A DNA stretch of 64,000 nucleotides from Thalassia testudinum (GCA_037157565.1 JAZHRO010000022.1:3782001-3846000), one strand, 5' to 3'; positions 1 to 8,957 are shown, counted from the first letter of the stretch. Notes: generated from the sequence alone by a model not told the origin. Numbers and translations: made by a program.

Positions 1-70
1 TTAGCTCTCAACACGATCTATGTCAGATTCCTTAGTCCCATCATCGATCCTCGAAGGGCCCCCGGCATTT

Positions 71-206
71 GATGCTTCAGGATAGCACCACCCATGGCAA
101 CCTCCAAAACCTTGGCAATCGACACTTCATGATAGTGCCGCCCATGGCATTATTTGGCTAATCCAAGCCCTAGCAATTGACATTTCAGGATAATACCGCC
201 CATGGC
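71..206. repeat. Triplicated ~29-bp motif
   Basis: Three imperfect copies of one motif lie at 71-99, 121-149 and 178-206. Each reads roughly GA-(T/C)-GCTTCAGGATAG followed by CACC or CGCC and ending CCCATGGCA. The spacing is 50-57 bp. No ORF runs through them. They probably belong to the edge of an element lying outside the window. I see nothing else in 1-251. Confidence 0.6.
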
Positions 207-251
207 ATCTAAACAGCACAATGTGCTTACATGCCCCCTGTAGGATATTTA

Positions 252-1932
252 TGTTGGTACTAGCGCACCACGATCATTTGTTTTGATGATAACAAAACAC
301 GTGTTATTTAACATTTGCACTTGGAGTCTTAGATTTCAGGTAAATTGCAAATGGAGACATGACCATACGGAGTTCGAGCTCTCATCCAGGATGGATTGGA
401 GGAGCTTGATGGAAAACAGAGGAGATTCGCGAGGAGCGATAGATTGAAGAAGGAAGGAGATGAAAAATATGATAGATTTCCTTCTCTTGTACTCCTTGTA
501 TTTCTCGTTTCTTTTGTTGCTCTTTATTTTTGTTACTTAGATTCTTGTTAAAGAGCCTCAAAGTACCCTAATAGTAGTCCTAGGAATACCGGCACAACCC
601 TAGGATACTTAGGTTTTCTGTAGAAAACTTAGAAAACCAATATAGGGTTCAAACAACATTTCCAGACGTCTAATTCCAAAATCAGACGTCTGATAATGTG
701 TTTTAATACGTCTGACTGTTGATTCAGACGTCTGATAACATTTAGGCTGGACTTGTTCTGTCTGATGAAATCAGACGTCCAGACCTTAGACCAAACGTCT
801 TAGAAGACATCTGATGACTTTGCCAGACGTCCAAGTAGTGGACTGTTGGCTGGCTCAGCAAACACGCAAGGATATGACCGTTAGAGCCTTATCAGACGTC
901 CTTAGGCCTTTCCAGACGTCTGATAAATGACCGTTTTGCCTCGGCTGACCCAAAATCTCTTCTTAGAGATTTTCTAGCCGTTGCACTCTCTTGGAAATCC
1001 ATTCCCACGAAAAAGTAGGTTTCTAGATGTCCAAACATAGTGCCAGACGTCCTATATGTCGTCTAATGGACTTACACTAGAACCCTATTTAGATCTGATC
1101 CAAGTCAGGAAGAAACCGCCTAAAATCAGACATCTGACCTTGTTTTCAGACGTCTTAAAGTGATCTTCCAGACATCTGATGCCAGGATCAGACGTCTGAT
1201 AATCCTGTCAGTGCAATCATTATTCCTGATTTCGTGCTGATTCTCTTAGGCTTTGCTCCCAATGGCTATGGAAGCTTTCCTAAGGCTTCCAAAGCTTTCC
1301 TAAGGCCTCTATAAATAGAGAGGAACCTCTTGCACATCAAGACACACCTAGATACACAAGAAACACTTTGTAACACACTTTCACACTCTTTTGTGTCCAA
1401 GAAAAGCCCTTGCTCTTCAAGCTCAAGTTCTTCATCTAGAGAGCATCAAGCTGTTGTGCACCCGCTCTCCCACCGTAGTTCATGAGAGCGACGTTGCGCC
1501 GTCGCGTGGCTCACGCACCCGCGTCATCGATTCGACACACTCCTTGCAAAGGGGAATTTCCTAATTCCTATAGAATCTTAGGTTTAAAATTACTTTGTTG
1601 GCTCTATAGGATTATTTGTTATTTTATCTTTGTTATTTGGTTGGGTATTCACTTTGCGAATTCCCGTCTCCTTCGAGGGACAAAATCCTTCTCGTGAAGA
1701 GAAGGGGTTGAAGAACGCTACCCTCGCACTTGTAGCATGGTTGTAATTGAGGTTGAATCACCCTTGTTTAAAGTGATTCGTTTAGTGGATTTGATCAACT
1801 TGGTTGATCGGAAAATCCTAACTCGAGAGGGTTAGGTGGTGGTTTTCACCCGGTTTGGGTTTCCACCTAAAAATTATTGTGTACTTTGTGTGTTTGTCTA
1901 TTTTGTGAGATTAGTATTTTTTCAATTCCGCA
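252..1932 (+). repeat. Copia-like solo LTR (putative)
   Basis: The block begins TGTTGGTACTAG and ends near CCGCA, so it has TG...CA termini. It holds a TATA box (TATAAATAG, 1310-1318) with transcript-like sequence after it. A G-rich run with GGTGGTTTTCACC near 1830 resembles the 3' part of plant copia/Sirevirus LTRs. No primer-binding site follows the right end and no gag-pol is nearby, so it looks like a solo LTR or fragment. The 5-bp flanks (ATTTA and TTTTT) do not match, so the borders are tentative. The 71-residue frame at 1482-1697 lies inside the R/U5-like part and looks like chance. Confidence 0.5.
664..1200. promoter_or_regulatory. Array of CAGACGTCTG palindromes in the U3
   Basis: About ten GACGTC cores occur in roughly 540 bp, most embedded in the palindrome CAGACGTCTG or close variants. 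They lie upstream of the TATA box at 1310. GACGTC is the ACGT-core C-box recognised by plant bZIP factors (known for the family), so an enhancer array is a reasonable inference. Several degraded copies carry TG or CA at the central CpG, as methyl-cytosine deamination would produce. Confidence 0.5.
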
Positions 1933-2559
1933 TTTTTTACGTCACGCTGATCTCACCCCCTCCGAGTAGGGAATCCACAATTTAAATATCCTAAGAGATA
2001 AGTGACGAGGAAATGACATATTATAACGTGTCCTCAAGGGGAGTATTTACCCCTATCATGAGGTGGGAATTCTTCTAATCAACTTGTGTCTTTTAGCCTC
2101 TCCTAAGTCAGATTTTCGAGAAAACCATTTTTTTAGATGAAGGAACTTTTGAAGTTATTCATTAAGCTTACTGAACCAGACCAGTGTGTGAGATGTGGAT
2201 GCTTAAGTTACTATGACCCCCAAACCAAAGGGCAGACAAAGAGATCAAATACTCCCTAAGCATTAGACTTAATACATAAGGTTCTCAACTTCCTCAATCA
2301 CTTGAAGAATAATCCATATCTTAACAAATACTCAAATTTTTGAGCTAAATAGGCCCTAAAGGCCTAAAGTTAGTATATCTCACTTATCCCCTAAGGTTTA
2401 ACACTTCAGGTCTTGATTCATCATTCGTTCCATCCCAGAACTTAGGTAAACTCTTTCATAATCACATACCAGAACTAACACAATTTTTCTCCCTTTCCTC
2501 CCTCTGTTTCTCTCATTCTTTTTTCTCCTCTCTCTCTCTTTCTCTTCCAATCTATATAA
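1933..2559. other. Unassigned AT-rich intergenic sequence
   Basis: I see no ORF, LTR border or RNA gene here. A CT-rich run lies at about 2485-2560. It is probably decayed repeat DNA between the solo LTR and the family K copy. Confidence 0.3.
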
Positions 2560-4560
2560 CTACCAATGCACTGACTACATGCATGCAAAATATGTATAAA
2601 TGCTATATACAACCTTAGGCTATACACCCCTGATGGTAACCTCATCATTCGTCATAACTAACTTAATTTATTCAGAATCAAGAGATAAATGCTCCTAAAT
2701 GATCGCTTGAGGACCATAATTTCGCTCTGATCTGATTTGAGAAAAAGACAAGAAAATAATGTTAATTCTAATATTTTAACACCACATCACAAATGCAGAT
2801 TAACCACAGAGTCATTCAGGGGCTAATTAAAGGAAAATTGAGCATAAAAACTAAAAAGTGGGTTTACACTAACTGAATTAGGGTTTCATACATTTCAAAG
2901 GTGAAAGCAGGACTAAAAATCCTAATTATTAACCCCACTTAAATTGGAAAGGTTTTGGTCAAGATAAAATCAATATAAACCTCCTAAAATTCATAGAAAA
3001 ATATTCTAAGAGGTTTTGTGCATTTTTTTGACCATCTGAACCCATTTTGATGTAGAACATAGTTTCAAATAAGAATTTGCCATGATTTGGGCTTATGCAC
3101 AATTTACCCAATCAAATATAGTTAAAATTGAAATCCAAGTTCGCCATTAGAATCGTTAGGTCCAAATTAGGTCGATGCCAAAATTTGGACCCAATCAAAG
3201 TCCATGTTGACCTAATTTGTAGTTTAGTCCCTGAGAACTCTATTTTTCACATTCAGATCCTTAAGTTTCAAGTTTATTATAAAATGGCCCCCTAACTTTC
3301 TCGTTGTATTGGCAAATGGGTCCCTGATGCCATTGATAGTGTGAACAGAGTCAACTCAAACTCCCACCACCTTTGACCGAGGAGTTCTCCTCCAATCTAA
3401 GTCCAAATCCCTCCAAATTTGGAGGGATTACCAATCAAGATCTCTTCCATTTTGGCACGCTTCTAAGGACTAAAATCAACTGACGAGTTCATGTGAACTC
3501 AAAGATTCACGAATTCAAGTTTCCATGAAATCATGCTTTCCATCCATTAACTCTTCAATTTGAGCTCATAATCGAGCTTTATAAAAGCCCCCCGAAGTTC
3601 CAAGGATCATTTGAGTCTGGTTAGGCCACAAATCACCTTGTCCTCATCTTCTCTGGTTGCCTCCGACCACGACTATGGCGAGCACCCTCTCCTCCTTCCT
3701 CAAGCCGGCCAACGGTCAAATTAACTAGCCCAGTATCTTCACCACCTTCGTCCACTTCTCACTTACTAACACAGGAGCCCCCTACCCCTCTCCTCATCGT
3801 TCCTCTCACCGAAGCATTCTTCTCCACATCCAGCAAGTCACGCCAGTGTGGAACTCCTACCCTCCTTCGTTAGTAGCTAGGTTCTTCTTCTTCCTATCCT
3901 TCTTTTGGTTAGACTCAGCCTCTTATCTCCCTTATTCAATCAACGAACCATACTCTCCCCCTCCATCTACCCTAGCACCGACCACGCCTCCGGTGAGGTT
4001 GCGTGACTCCCACACGCCACCAAACTCAACACCACCTACACCATAAGCTTCCCCATAACTTGTAGGTCAAAAGCCCTTAAGAAATTGAGGGCCTTGACCT
4101 ATAAATCGATCAGCTGACCAATCCACCTTCTCACCATCGTCCCTGACTTCAGTTGGCCACCCTACACCTCCACTCACCAAATCAACCCCACCGTTGCACT
4201 CCACACTTCACGGTGACTCTTGTGAACCTACTAATTGGGGCATTTAGCCTAGACTTTGTGTTTCAGGTTACATCAGACCTTTACAGCCACCTCTGTCATC
4301 CTCAACTTTGTCCACCATCCCCCAGCCATTACTCAACCTCGTGTCACCTTACATGGCCACGAATTCATCCAAAGAAGGCTTATGGGCCTTCAATTGAGCG
4401 CAATAGCAGATGCAATAGCCTAATTGCAATGAAGCTCCCAATTGCAGCGCGAGAGGGAGAAGGCACATTTAGTACCACATCATAGGGAGAAAAACCAAAG
4501 CATTGTATAAATTGGATCTGGTGAGAGGCCTTATCGCCTCAAGTCACATGGGGGTGAGGT
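2560..4560 (-). repeat. Family K non-coding repeat, minus-strand copy
   Basis: Read on the minus strand, this block aligns by eye with the plus-strand block at 60680-62560. They share GATGTGG(G/T)ACTAAA, a C/T-rich start, a GC-rich middle with CTCACCGGAGG-like runs, and an AT-rich tail with GGTCCAAATTTTGG, GACCTAATTT and a GATTTT-TAT-CTTGACC stretch. A third partial copy is at 56930-57944. No frame encodes a recognisable protein. The short frames at 3846-4046 and 4153-4485 are shadows in a C-rich segment. It is probably a non-autonomous LTR element or part of a long LTR. Confidence 0.55.
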
Positions 4561-5214
4561 CCCTGCTTACCTTAGACTTCACTCCTCACCTGCGATCATT
4601 GTTCGTAGGTCTGGACACTGCTCATGACTCGAAAACTTGATTACCTACCTATCCGATTAGCTAGTCTAGATTTGAGAAAGCTGAAAGATTTTGAGTAGGG
4701 AGGGGGAAGGTTTTTGCATTGTTGCTCCTCGAAGTGCTTGCTAGCACACCCAACACTTAGCAAATTTCTGAGTTGGTTTGGGCTGAAGCTTTGAACACTT
4801 TAAGCCGTCTGAGATTTGCCTACAACATCTGACATTGGTTGAGGCACTGTGGACTTATTTGGCTCTTGGCTGACGTGTATAAGGGGTTTAGAATCACTCT
4901 TGAAACGTTGAAACCACTGTTGGTATTGGGATTTGTTCTTGATTGTGGGAATTAATTGGTGATTCAAATCACCATTTTTAGGTCCTAATTATCTTTTTAT
5001 CCCATAGATTTCTGAGATACAATTGAATATATTTTTTATTGATATTCATTGCATATTTTTATTGTGAATTATTGTACTCATTGTTTATTATTGCGACTAG
5101 TGTTTGAATTTCATATTTGCTCCTTGCGAACAACCTTAGAACTCATGATTTTTCGAGCATTATAAATTTAAGTGTTGTATCACTTTTATTGACTATACTA
5201 TGATGCTATACTAA
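4561..5214. other. Unassigned sequence beside element B
   Basis: I see no coding sequence or terminal repeat. An inverted repeat, TACTATG...CATAGTA, lies near 5197-5223, next to the decayed end of element B. The AT-rich part at 4930-5190 resembles LTR sequence but matches nothing else in the window that I could find. Confidence 0.25.
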
Positions 5215-5889
5215 AACATAGTAGAAGCCTATCAACACCCCAATGCCTAGATCTGACAATTTCCTCATTGGAAAGTAAAAGCAAGGAAAGATATTACCAG
5301 AGTGTTGTATACGCATTCATTGAGTGTAAGATGTGCATTGTAGTACTGATGGGAACACCAACATGAGCCCTAACTAGCTTGATTTAGTCTAGAAAGAATG
5401 ATAAAGGATACTACATATCCACCAGAGGGCCTATATGCATGATATGTAGTTCCGTTCAGCGTCATCCAAGGTTTTGCTCGCGTAGTAGATCACCACGAGT
5501 TTCATTTCCTACCTCTGTTCTAGGACGGCCCCAACGGCAAAGTCTGATGCATCACACATTATCTGAAAATCCTGGGACCAGTCTAGGGGTTGTAAGATAG
5601 GTGTAGTCGAGACTGTGTCCCTTAGAGTAGTGTAAGCATTGATGCACTCATGTGTCATGTTAAAGTGCACATTGTTGGCTAGAAGGTCAGTTAAGGGCTT
5701 AGAGACCTTGGAGAAGTCTTTTATGAACCTTTTGTAGAAGCCAACATATCCTAGGAAAGATTTGATCTGCTTAATCGAGCTCGGGGGTAGAAGTTTAGAG
5801 ATTAAGTCAACTTTAGCTCGATCAACTTCTATGTCCCGTTGCGAGACGATGTGACCGAGGACAATCCCTTCTTGAACCATAAAATGGCT
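5215..5889 (-). pseudogene. Element B, left remnant: RT/RNase H end fused to 3' non-coding region
   Basis: This is the 3' remnant of an old Athila-like Ty3/gypsy element on the minus strand. From 5889 down to about 5440 it encodes the end of reverse transcriptase and the start of RNase H ([46 protein letters not shown], then [14 protein letters not shown] in a broken frame). The rest of RNase H and all of integrase are missing. The sequence passes directly into a stretch matching the post-pol region of A and C, including a degraded internal polypurine tract (CTAGGCATTGGGGTG) at about 5234-5251. The fragment abuts element A and shares the TGGCT target duplication (5885-5889). Confidence 0.8.
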
Positions 5890-6524
5890 TGTTGAACGAG
5901 AATCTACGCTAACGTGTTTGGTTTTGGAAAACCCGTCGTTGTAGTTCGAAAGCGAAGGATTCGTGTTCAACAAATAAAATTTATACCGAAATAAGAATTC
6001 CGGGTCGAACTCAGGGAGGCTACGTTGATCTATATTCGCAATTATGTTTTTTTAGGATTTTTGATAAACAAGGAGAAATAATTACAATGGAGCTATCAAA
6101 TTGAGAGAGAGAGAGAGAAAGAGAACATGCATTCAATATTTCAATTGTTTATACAAGCAAACGAAATGAAAGTTACACTAGAAAGCGGGAAATCAATTAC
6201 ACTATAAAGCAGGAAAATTCTACACTAGAAAAGCTGTAAATAAGAATGGGAGAGAGAAGTTATCCTCCTCGACGGTCGCTTGGAGGACGAGCCGGACGGG
6301 ACGACGCCTGGACGAAGGAGAACGAGGCGGGAAGAAGGAGGACGAAGCAGAAGAATGGGAACGAAGCAGCACGCCGTCGTCGTCGCGGGATCCACTTCCG
6401 AAGGGGGACGAAAATTTGGACTTTATCTCGCGAGAAGCATCCCGGGTGTGGGACAAGCTTCTCTTGAGCTTTGGAGAGGTAGAGAGGAGAAGGAAGGGAT
6501 GCAAATTTCGTATGGAGGGGGTCT

Positions 6525-6534
6525 CCTTTTATAG
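6525..6534 (-). promoter_or_regulatory. LTR TATA box (element A, 3' LTR)
   Basis: CTATAAAAGG in sense is followed by GAGACCCCCTCC. The same box and context occur in every A, C and G LTR: 16527-16536, 20249-20258, 30188-30197, 40397-40406 and 46395-46404. It marks the likely U3/R boundary about 25-35 bp further downstream. Confidence 0.8.
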
Positions 6535-6590
6535 TTGCAAGGAGTGTGGGCAAAATGGACATTACATCTTCAAAATAATAAATAAGGCGT

Positions 6591-6620
6591 CTTTAGTGAC
6601 GGATAAAACCGTCGCTAAAG
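6591..6620 (-). promoter_or_regulatory. LTR hairpin 1 (TTTAG-GACGG arms)
   Basis: Arms CTTTAGTGACGG and CCGTCGCTAAAG pair over 12 bp with one G-T wobble across a 6-nt loop. The equivalent at 30102-30131 (C, 3' LTR) pairs perfectly over 12 bp. It lies just upstream of the TATA box in each family LTR. It could be a regulatory structure in DNA, or in the U3 part of the RNA. Confidence 0.6.
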
Positions 6621-6706
6621 CCCCGCCGTCGCCGTCGCCGCCGCGCCCACGCGCGCCCGCTCGGCTGGCCTGCGCGCGTAACGCATACGCACGTCCGCGT
6701 CGTCTC

Positions 6707-6734
6707 AGCCGTCCGATCGCGAGATCGGACGGCT
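6707..6734 (-). promoter_or_regulatory. LTR palindrome 2 (AGCCGTCCGATC arms)
   Basis: Perfect 12-bp arms, AGCCGTCCGATC and GATCGGACGGCT, flank the loop GCGA. Equivalents are at 16709-16736 (A, 5' LTR), 20051-20078 and 29990-30017 (C), and 40198-40225 and 46196-46223 (G). The younger copies pair best. Confidence 0.65.
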
Positions 6735-6892
6735 TAGATCGCGTCCGCGCCCGCTGCGTAGCGCGCCCGCCCGCGTGCGATCGAGCGTCCACCAGAGCGT
6801 CCAATTGCGCGTCGGCGCTATCGGGCGCGCGCGGCCGTTGGATCTTCATCCGACGCTCGTGCGCGCCCGCTCGCCCGCGCCTTCGTCCCCCT

Positions 6893-6958
6893 CACCGCGG
6901 CTCGAACCCGCGACCTCCGCTTCGCCCGCAGCTGCGTCGCCGCTGTGCTACGCGGGCG
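6893..6958 (-). other. tRNA-like segment in LTR (element A, 3' LTR)
   Basis: On the minus strand, TAGCACAGCGG (6950-6940) fits the Pol III box A consensus TRGCNNARNGG. GGGTTCGAGCC (6909-6899) fits box B (GGTTCGANTCC). The starts are 41 nt apart, close to real tRNA spacing. A T-arm with a perfect 5-bp stem (CGCGG and CCGCG) and the 7-nt loop GTTCGAG lies at 6912-6896. The D and anticodon arms are weak, so I do not call a functional tRNA gene. See the matching entries in the other LTRs. Confidence 0.55.
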
Positions 6959-6997
6959 AAATGGTCGCGCGGACGTTTTTAAACGCGAGCGACCGCA

Positions 6998-7021
6998 GCC
7001 GTTGGATCGAGATCCAACGGC
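6998..7021 (-). promoter_or_regulatory. LTR palindrome 3 (GCCGTTGGATC arms)
   Basis: Perfect 11-bp arms, GCCGTTGGATC and GATCCAACGGC, are separated by 2 nt and lie on the U3 side of the tRNA-like segment. The equivalent at 17000-17023 in the 5' LTR is present too. Diverged relatives near 59557-59576 and 62663-62680 keep a palindrome with different bases. Confidence 0.6.
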
Positions 7022-7553
7022 AGAGAGGAGACGGTGCGCGGTCTTCACAGGACTCCTGCGGCCGATTGGGCGGCTGGGATGGCGCCACGTGGCGCTATCT
7101 TGGCCGTCCATCTTCTGGAAGTTGTAGATGGTGCCACGGATGTCGGATTGACTCGATTTTTGTGTCGTTCGGCTGCGATCGTCGATCCGAATTCATCCGT
7201 GTGGTCGGATTTTCCATCTGAAGTGCGGATTTACACCATCATGGCCCTTGATCTTCTAGGGTTCCCCGGTCTCTATCTGATGCTACGGATGCCTGATTAG
7301 GGCGATCTTGGAGTCGTTGAACTCCAATCGTCGCCCTGATCATATCCATACGGTTGGATCTTTGATCCGAGGCCCCGATAAAATATTTGCCCTGTCCAAG
7401 CACATAAAAGGAGACAATTAACCTCCATTTTATTCAAACTACTCTAAATGCAAGATGATGCATGTAATGCAATATTTATATCATGAAATGCAATCCTATG
7501 CTTAAGAACATGCATAAATAGACATTTTAAGTAGTGTAAATGTGTTTACATCA

Positions 7554-7566
7554 TACCCCCATGCCT
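7554..7566 (-). other. Polypurine tract (element A)
   Basis: AGGCATGGGGGTA on the minus strand directly abuts the 3' LTR start TGATG. This is the expected position of the plus-strand DNA primer. The same tract adjoins the 3' LTRs of C (29157-29169) and G (45361-45373). Confidence 0.85.
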
Positions 7567-7569
7567 ATC

Positions 7570-7590
7570 TTTTGCTAGTCCCTAGCAAAA
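7570..7590 (-). promoter_or_regulatory. Hairpin beside the PPT (element A)
   Basis: Arms TTTTGCTAG and CTAGCAAAA form a perfect 9-bp stem with a 3-nt loop. It ends three bases upstream of the PPT in sense. It is identical in G (45337-45357) and has one broken pair in C (29133-29153). Confidence 0.6.
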
Positions 7591-8140
7591 ACTATATGCT
7601 ATTTATAAAAGAATTAGGTTAGATTATTTGGACCTGAGTTATTTTCAATCATTAAGAAATTGTCTACTTAAGAACTGAACTTTCAAAGACACAACAGTGC
7701 CCGGGTATCAGCCAAAATGCAGACCGCCTCAAGCCTCGCCTTATTCCAAGAAAAATTTCTTTTTCTGTTTTTACTCTCTTTTTTTTTTTTTTTTTTTTTT
7801 TTTGGATTTTCAAATTTTAGGGTTTAAGAGTGGCTTTCTACGGCCATTCAACTCACCCAAGATTTGATGAGAACCCTAAGTTTTAAGCATCTTATTGTGA
7901 TTGTGATAGACTCGTTGACCGGCAATTAAAACGGACTTCGGATTTCTACGCCTCTAGGTGACCTCAAAAAGAATTCTGCCTAAAGGTGTATCTTTACAAC
8001 CGGTAGCTTTCTCCCTACTTTTATTATTTTTTTTAACGGGGTCAACACAAGGGTGAATCCAGTGTATATCTCCCCGGTTTATTCTACTTCTCCGCTTCTT
8101 CCTAAGTGTTTTGGGAATTTTTAGTGCATTTTCTGAGCTG

Positions 8141-8193
8141 GGTTCTGGACAACCGGTCGATGAGCTGTTACCACCGACAACTTGCCAGCCATA
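8141..8193 (-). ncRNA. Downstream copy of 3' hairpin motif (element A)
   Basis: In sense it starts TATGGCTGGCAAGTTGTCGG and ends TTGTCCAGAACC. Arms GTCGGTG and CATCGAC form a 7-bp stem (one G-U) around the 9-nt loop GTAACAGCT (8178-8156). It is an imperfect duplicate of 8331-8386. It is probably a structured part of the genomic RNA, not an independent transcript. Confidence 0.45.
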
Positions 8194-8330
8194 CTCGTGC
8201 GGCGAAGTGTGGCTTATTTCTTTTTGTTCTTTTCTCCTTTTTGATTTTTTTTTTTTTTTTTTTTTTTAAGTAGGTGGCTTCCCTGGTCTAAGATTTACCT
8301 AAAGGCAGCAAAAAGAGAAAGGTCCAGTGA

Positions 8331-8386
8331 CTGGGCTCTGGACAACCTACCTATGGGCTGTTACCCACGATAACTTGCCAGCCATA
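8331..8386 (-). ncRNA. Upstream copy of 3' hairpin motif (element A)
   Basis: In sense it starts TATGGCTGGCAAGTTATCG. It contains TGGG-TAACAG-CCCA, a short stem presenting the same TAACAG loop as the downstream copy, and ends GTTGTCCAGAGCCCAG. The two copies are separated by about 140 bp. Both are kept in C and G. Confidence 0.45.
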
Positions 8387-8789
8387 TCACCCTAGAAGGT
8401 TCATTAGCTACCCAATTTCTGTTAAAATCGCTAAACAACGAGTCAGTGCAAAGAAAGTGTGTAGATGCTTAAGACTCAAAATTCCCTTAAATCAGAGGGT
8501 GGGTTGACAAGTCGTGTACTTATCACCCAACCTTATTTATTCCAATTATAATAGAATTAAGATGGCGAGAACTCAAAGGCAAATCCACATTTTAGTAGAT
8601 ACACAGGCTAATTAAGTCCAAAGACCTGAGGGGTCTTTGTGTTCAGATCCTAATGTAAAATTTCTTAGGATTGAAAAGTCCTAATGTCCAACTAATCCTT
8701 CCTAATTTTCTTTTTTTTTTTTTTTTTTTTTAGAAAGAGAGCAATTTATATGGATTTCACAAAGCTGACCAACTAATTCAAAAATGAAT

Positions 8790-8806
8790 CCACCCCCCCA
8801 TGCCTA
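8790..8806 (-). other. Internal second polypurine tract (element A)
   Basis: TAGGCATGGGGGGGTGG in sense repeats the TAGGCATGGGGG core of the true PPT about 1.2 kb upstream of it. The 17 bases are identical in A, C (27955-27971) and G (44142-44158). Confidence 0.6.
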
Positions 8807-8957
8807 GCTGATGCAATGTCCTCATTGAAAAAGAGACATGAAAGAAAGGGTAGAATATGAAAGATGTCACCTGGATATGAAGCTCGTATCAGCCTTGTGT
8901 TATATGTACAACTGCTGAGTTTAATGCCGTCAGCTAGGCGAAGTCCAGCCAAAGAAG

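Larger units (their letters stand above)
5890..7553 (-). repeat. Element A 3' LTR
   Basis: This is 1,664 bp and nearly identical to 15880-17555. Read on the minus strand it contains, in order: an AT-rich start; a palindrome (7021-6998); a tRNA-like segment (6958-6893); a second palindrome (6734-6707); a TTTAG hairpin (6620-6591); TATA box CTATAAAAGG (6534-6525); a pyrimidine-rich R region; and a U5 with the Athila-like CTCCCTGAGTTCGACCCGG stretch. It is very GC-rich between 6600 and 7000. The many overlapping frames on both strands there (for example 6416-6982, 6775-7221 and 6818-7111) come from this composition and are not genes. Confidence 0.95.
7554..8957 (-). other. Element A 3' non-coding region
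   Basis: This 1.4 kb between the pol stop and the 3' LTR has no long frame. It holds a second polypurine tract (8790-8806), two copies of a hairpin motif (8331-8386 and 8141-8193), several poly-T runs on the plus strand (A-runs in sense; for example 7782-7803, 8246-8268 and 8710-8731), and the hairpin next to the PPT. The same order recurs in C (27804-29169) and G (43918-45373). Athila elements of other plants often have an env-like ORF here, but none is present. Confidence 0.75.

Noticed and set aside
252..1932. A complete copia element with internal coding region
   Set aside because: No PBS, gag-pol or second LTR in the window, and the flanking 5-mers do not match.
6893..6958. A genuine host tRNA gene
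   Set aside because: Boxes A and B and a T-arm are present, but I could not build a clean cloverleaf with a proper anticodon arm, and the copies always sit at the same place in the LTRs.
6416..7300. Several long overlapping frames on both strands in the GC-rich LTR segments of A (also 16187-17302)
   Set aside because: They lie wholly in LTR U3/R sequence, change frame freely, are Arg/Ala/Pro-rich by composition and match no protein family.
7554..8957. An env-like ORF between pol and the 3' LTR of A, as in some Athila elements
   Set aside because: No long frame on the sense strand; only a 62-residue frame at 8773-8961 adjoining the pol stop, with no transmembrane or signal features.
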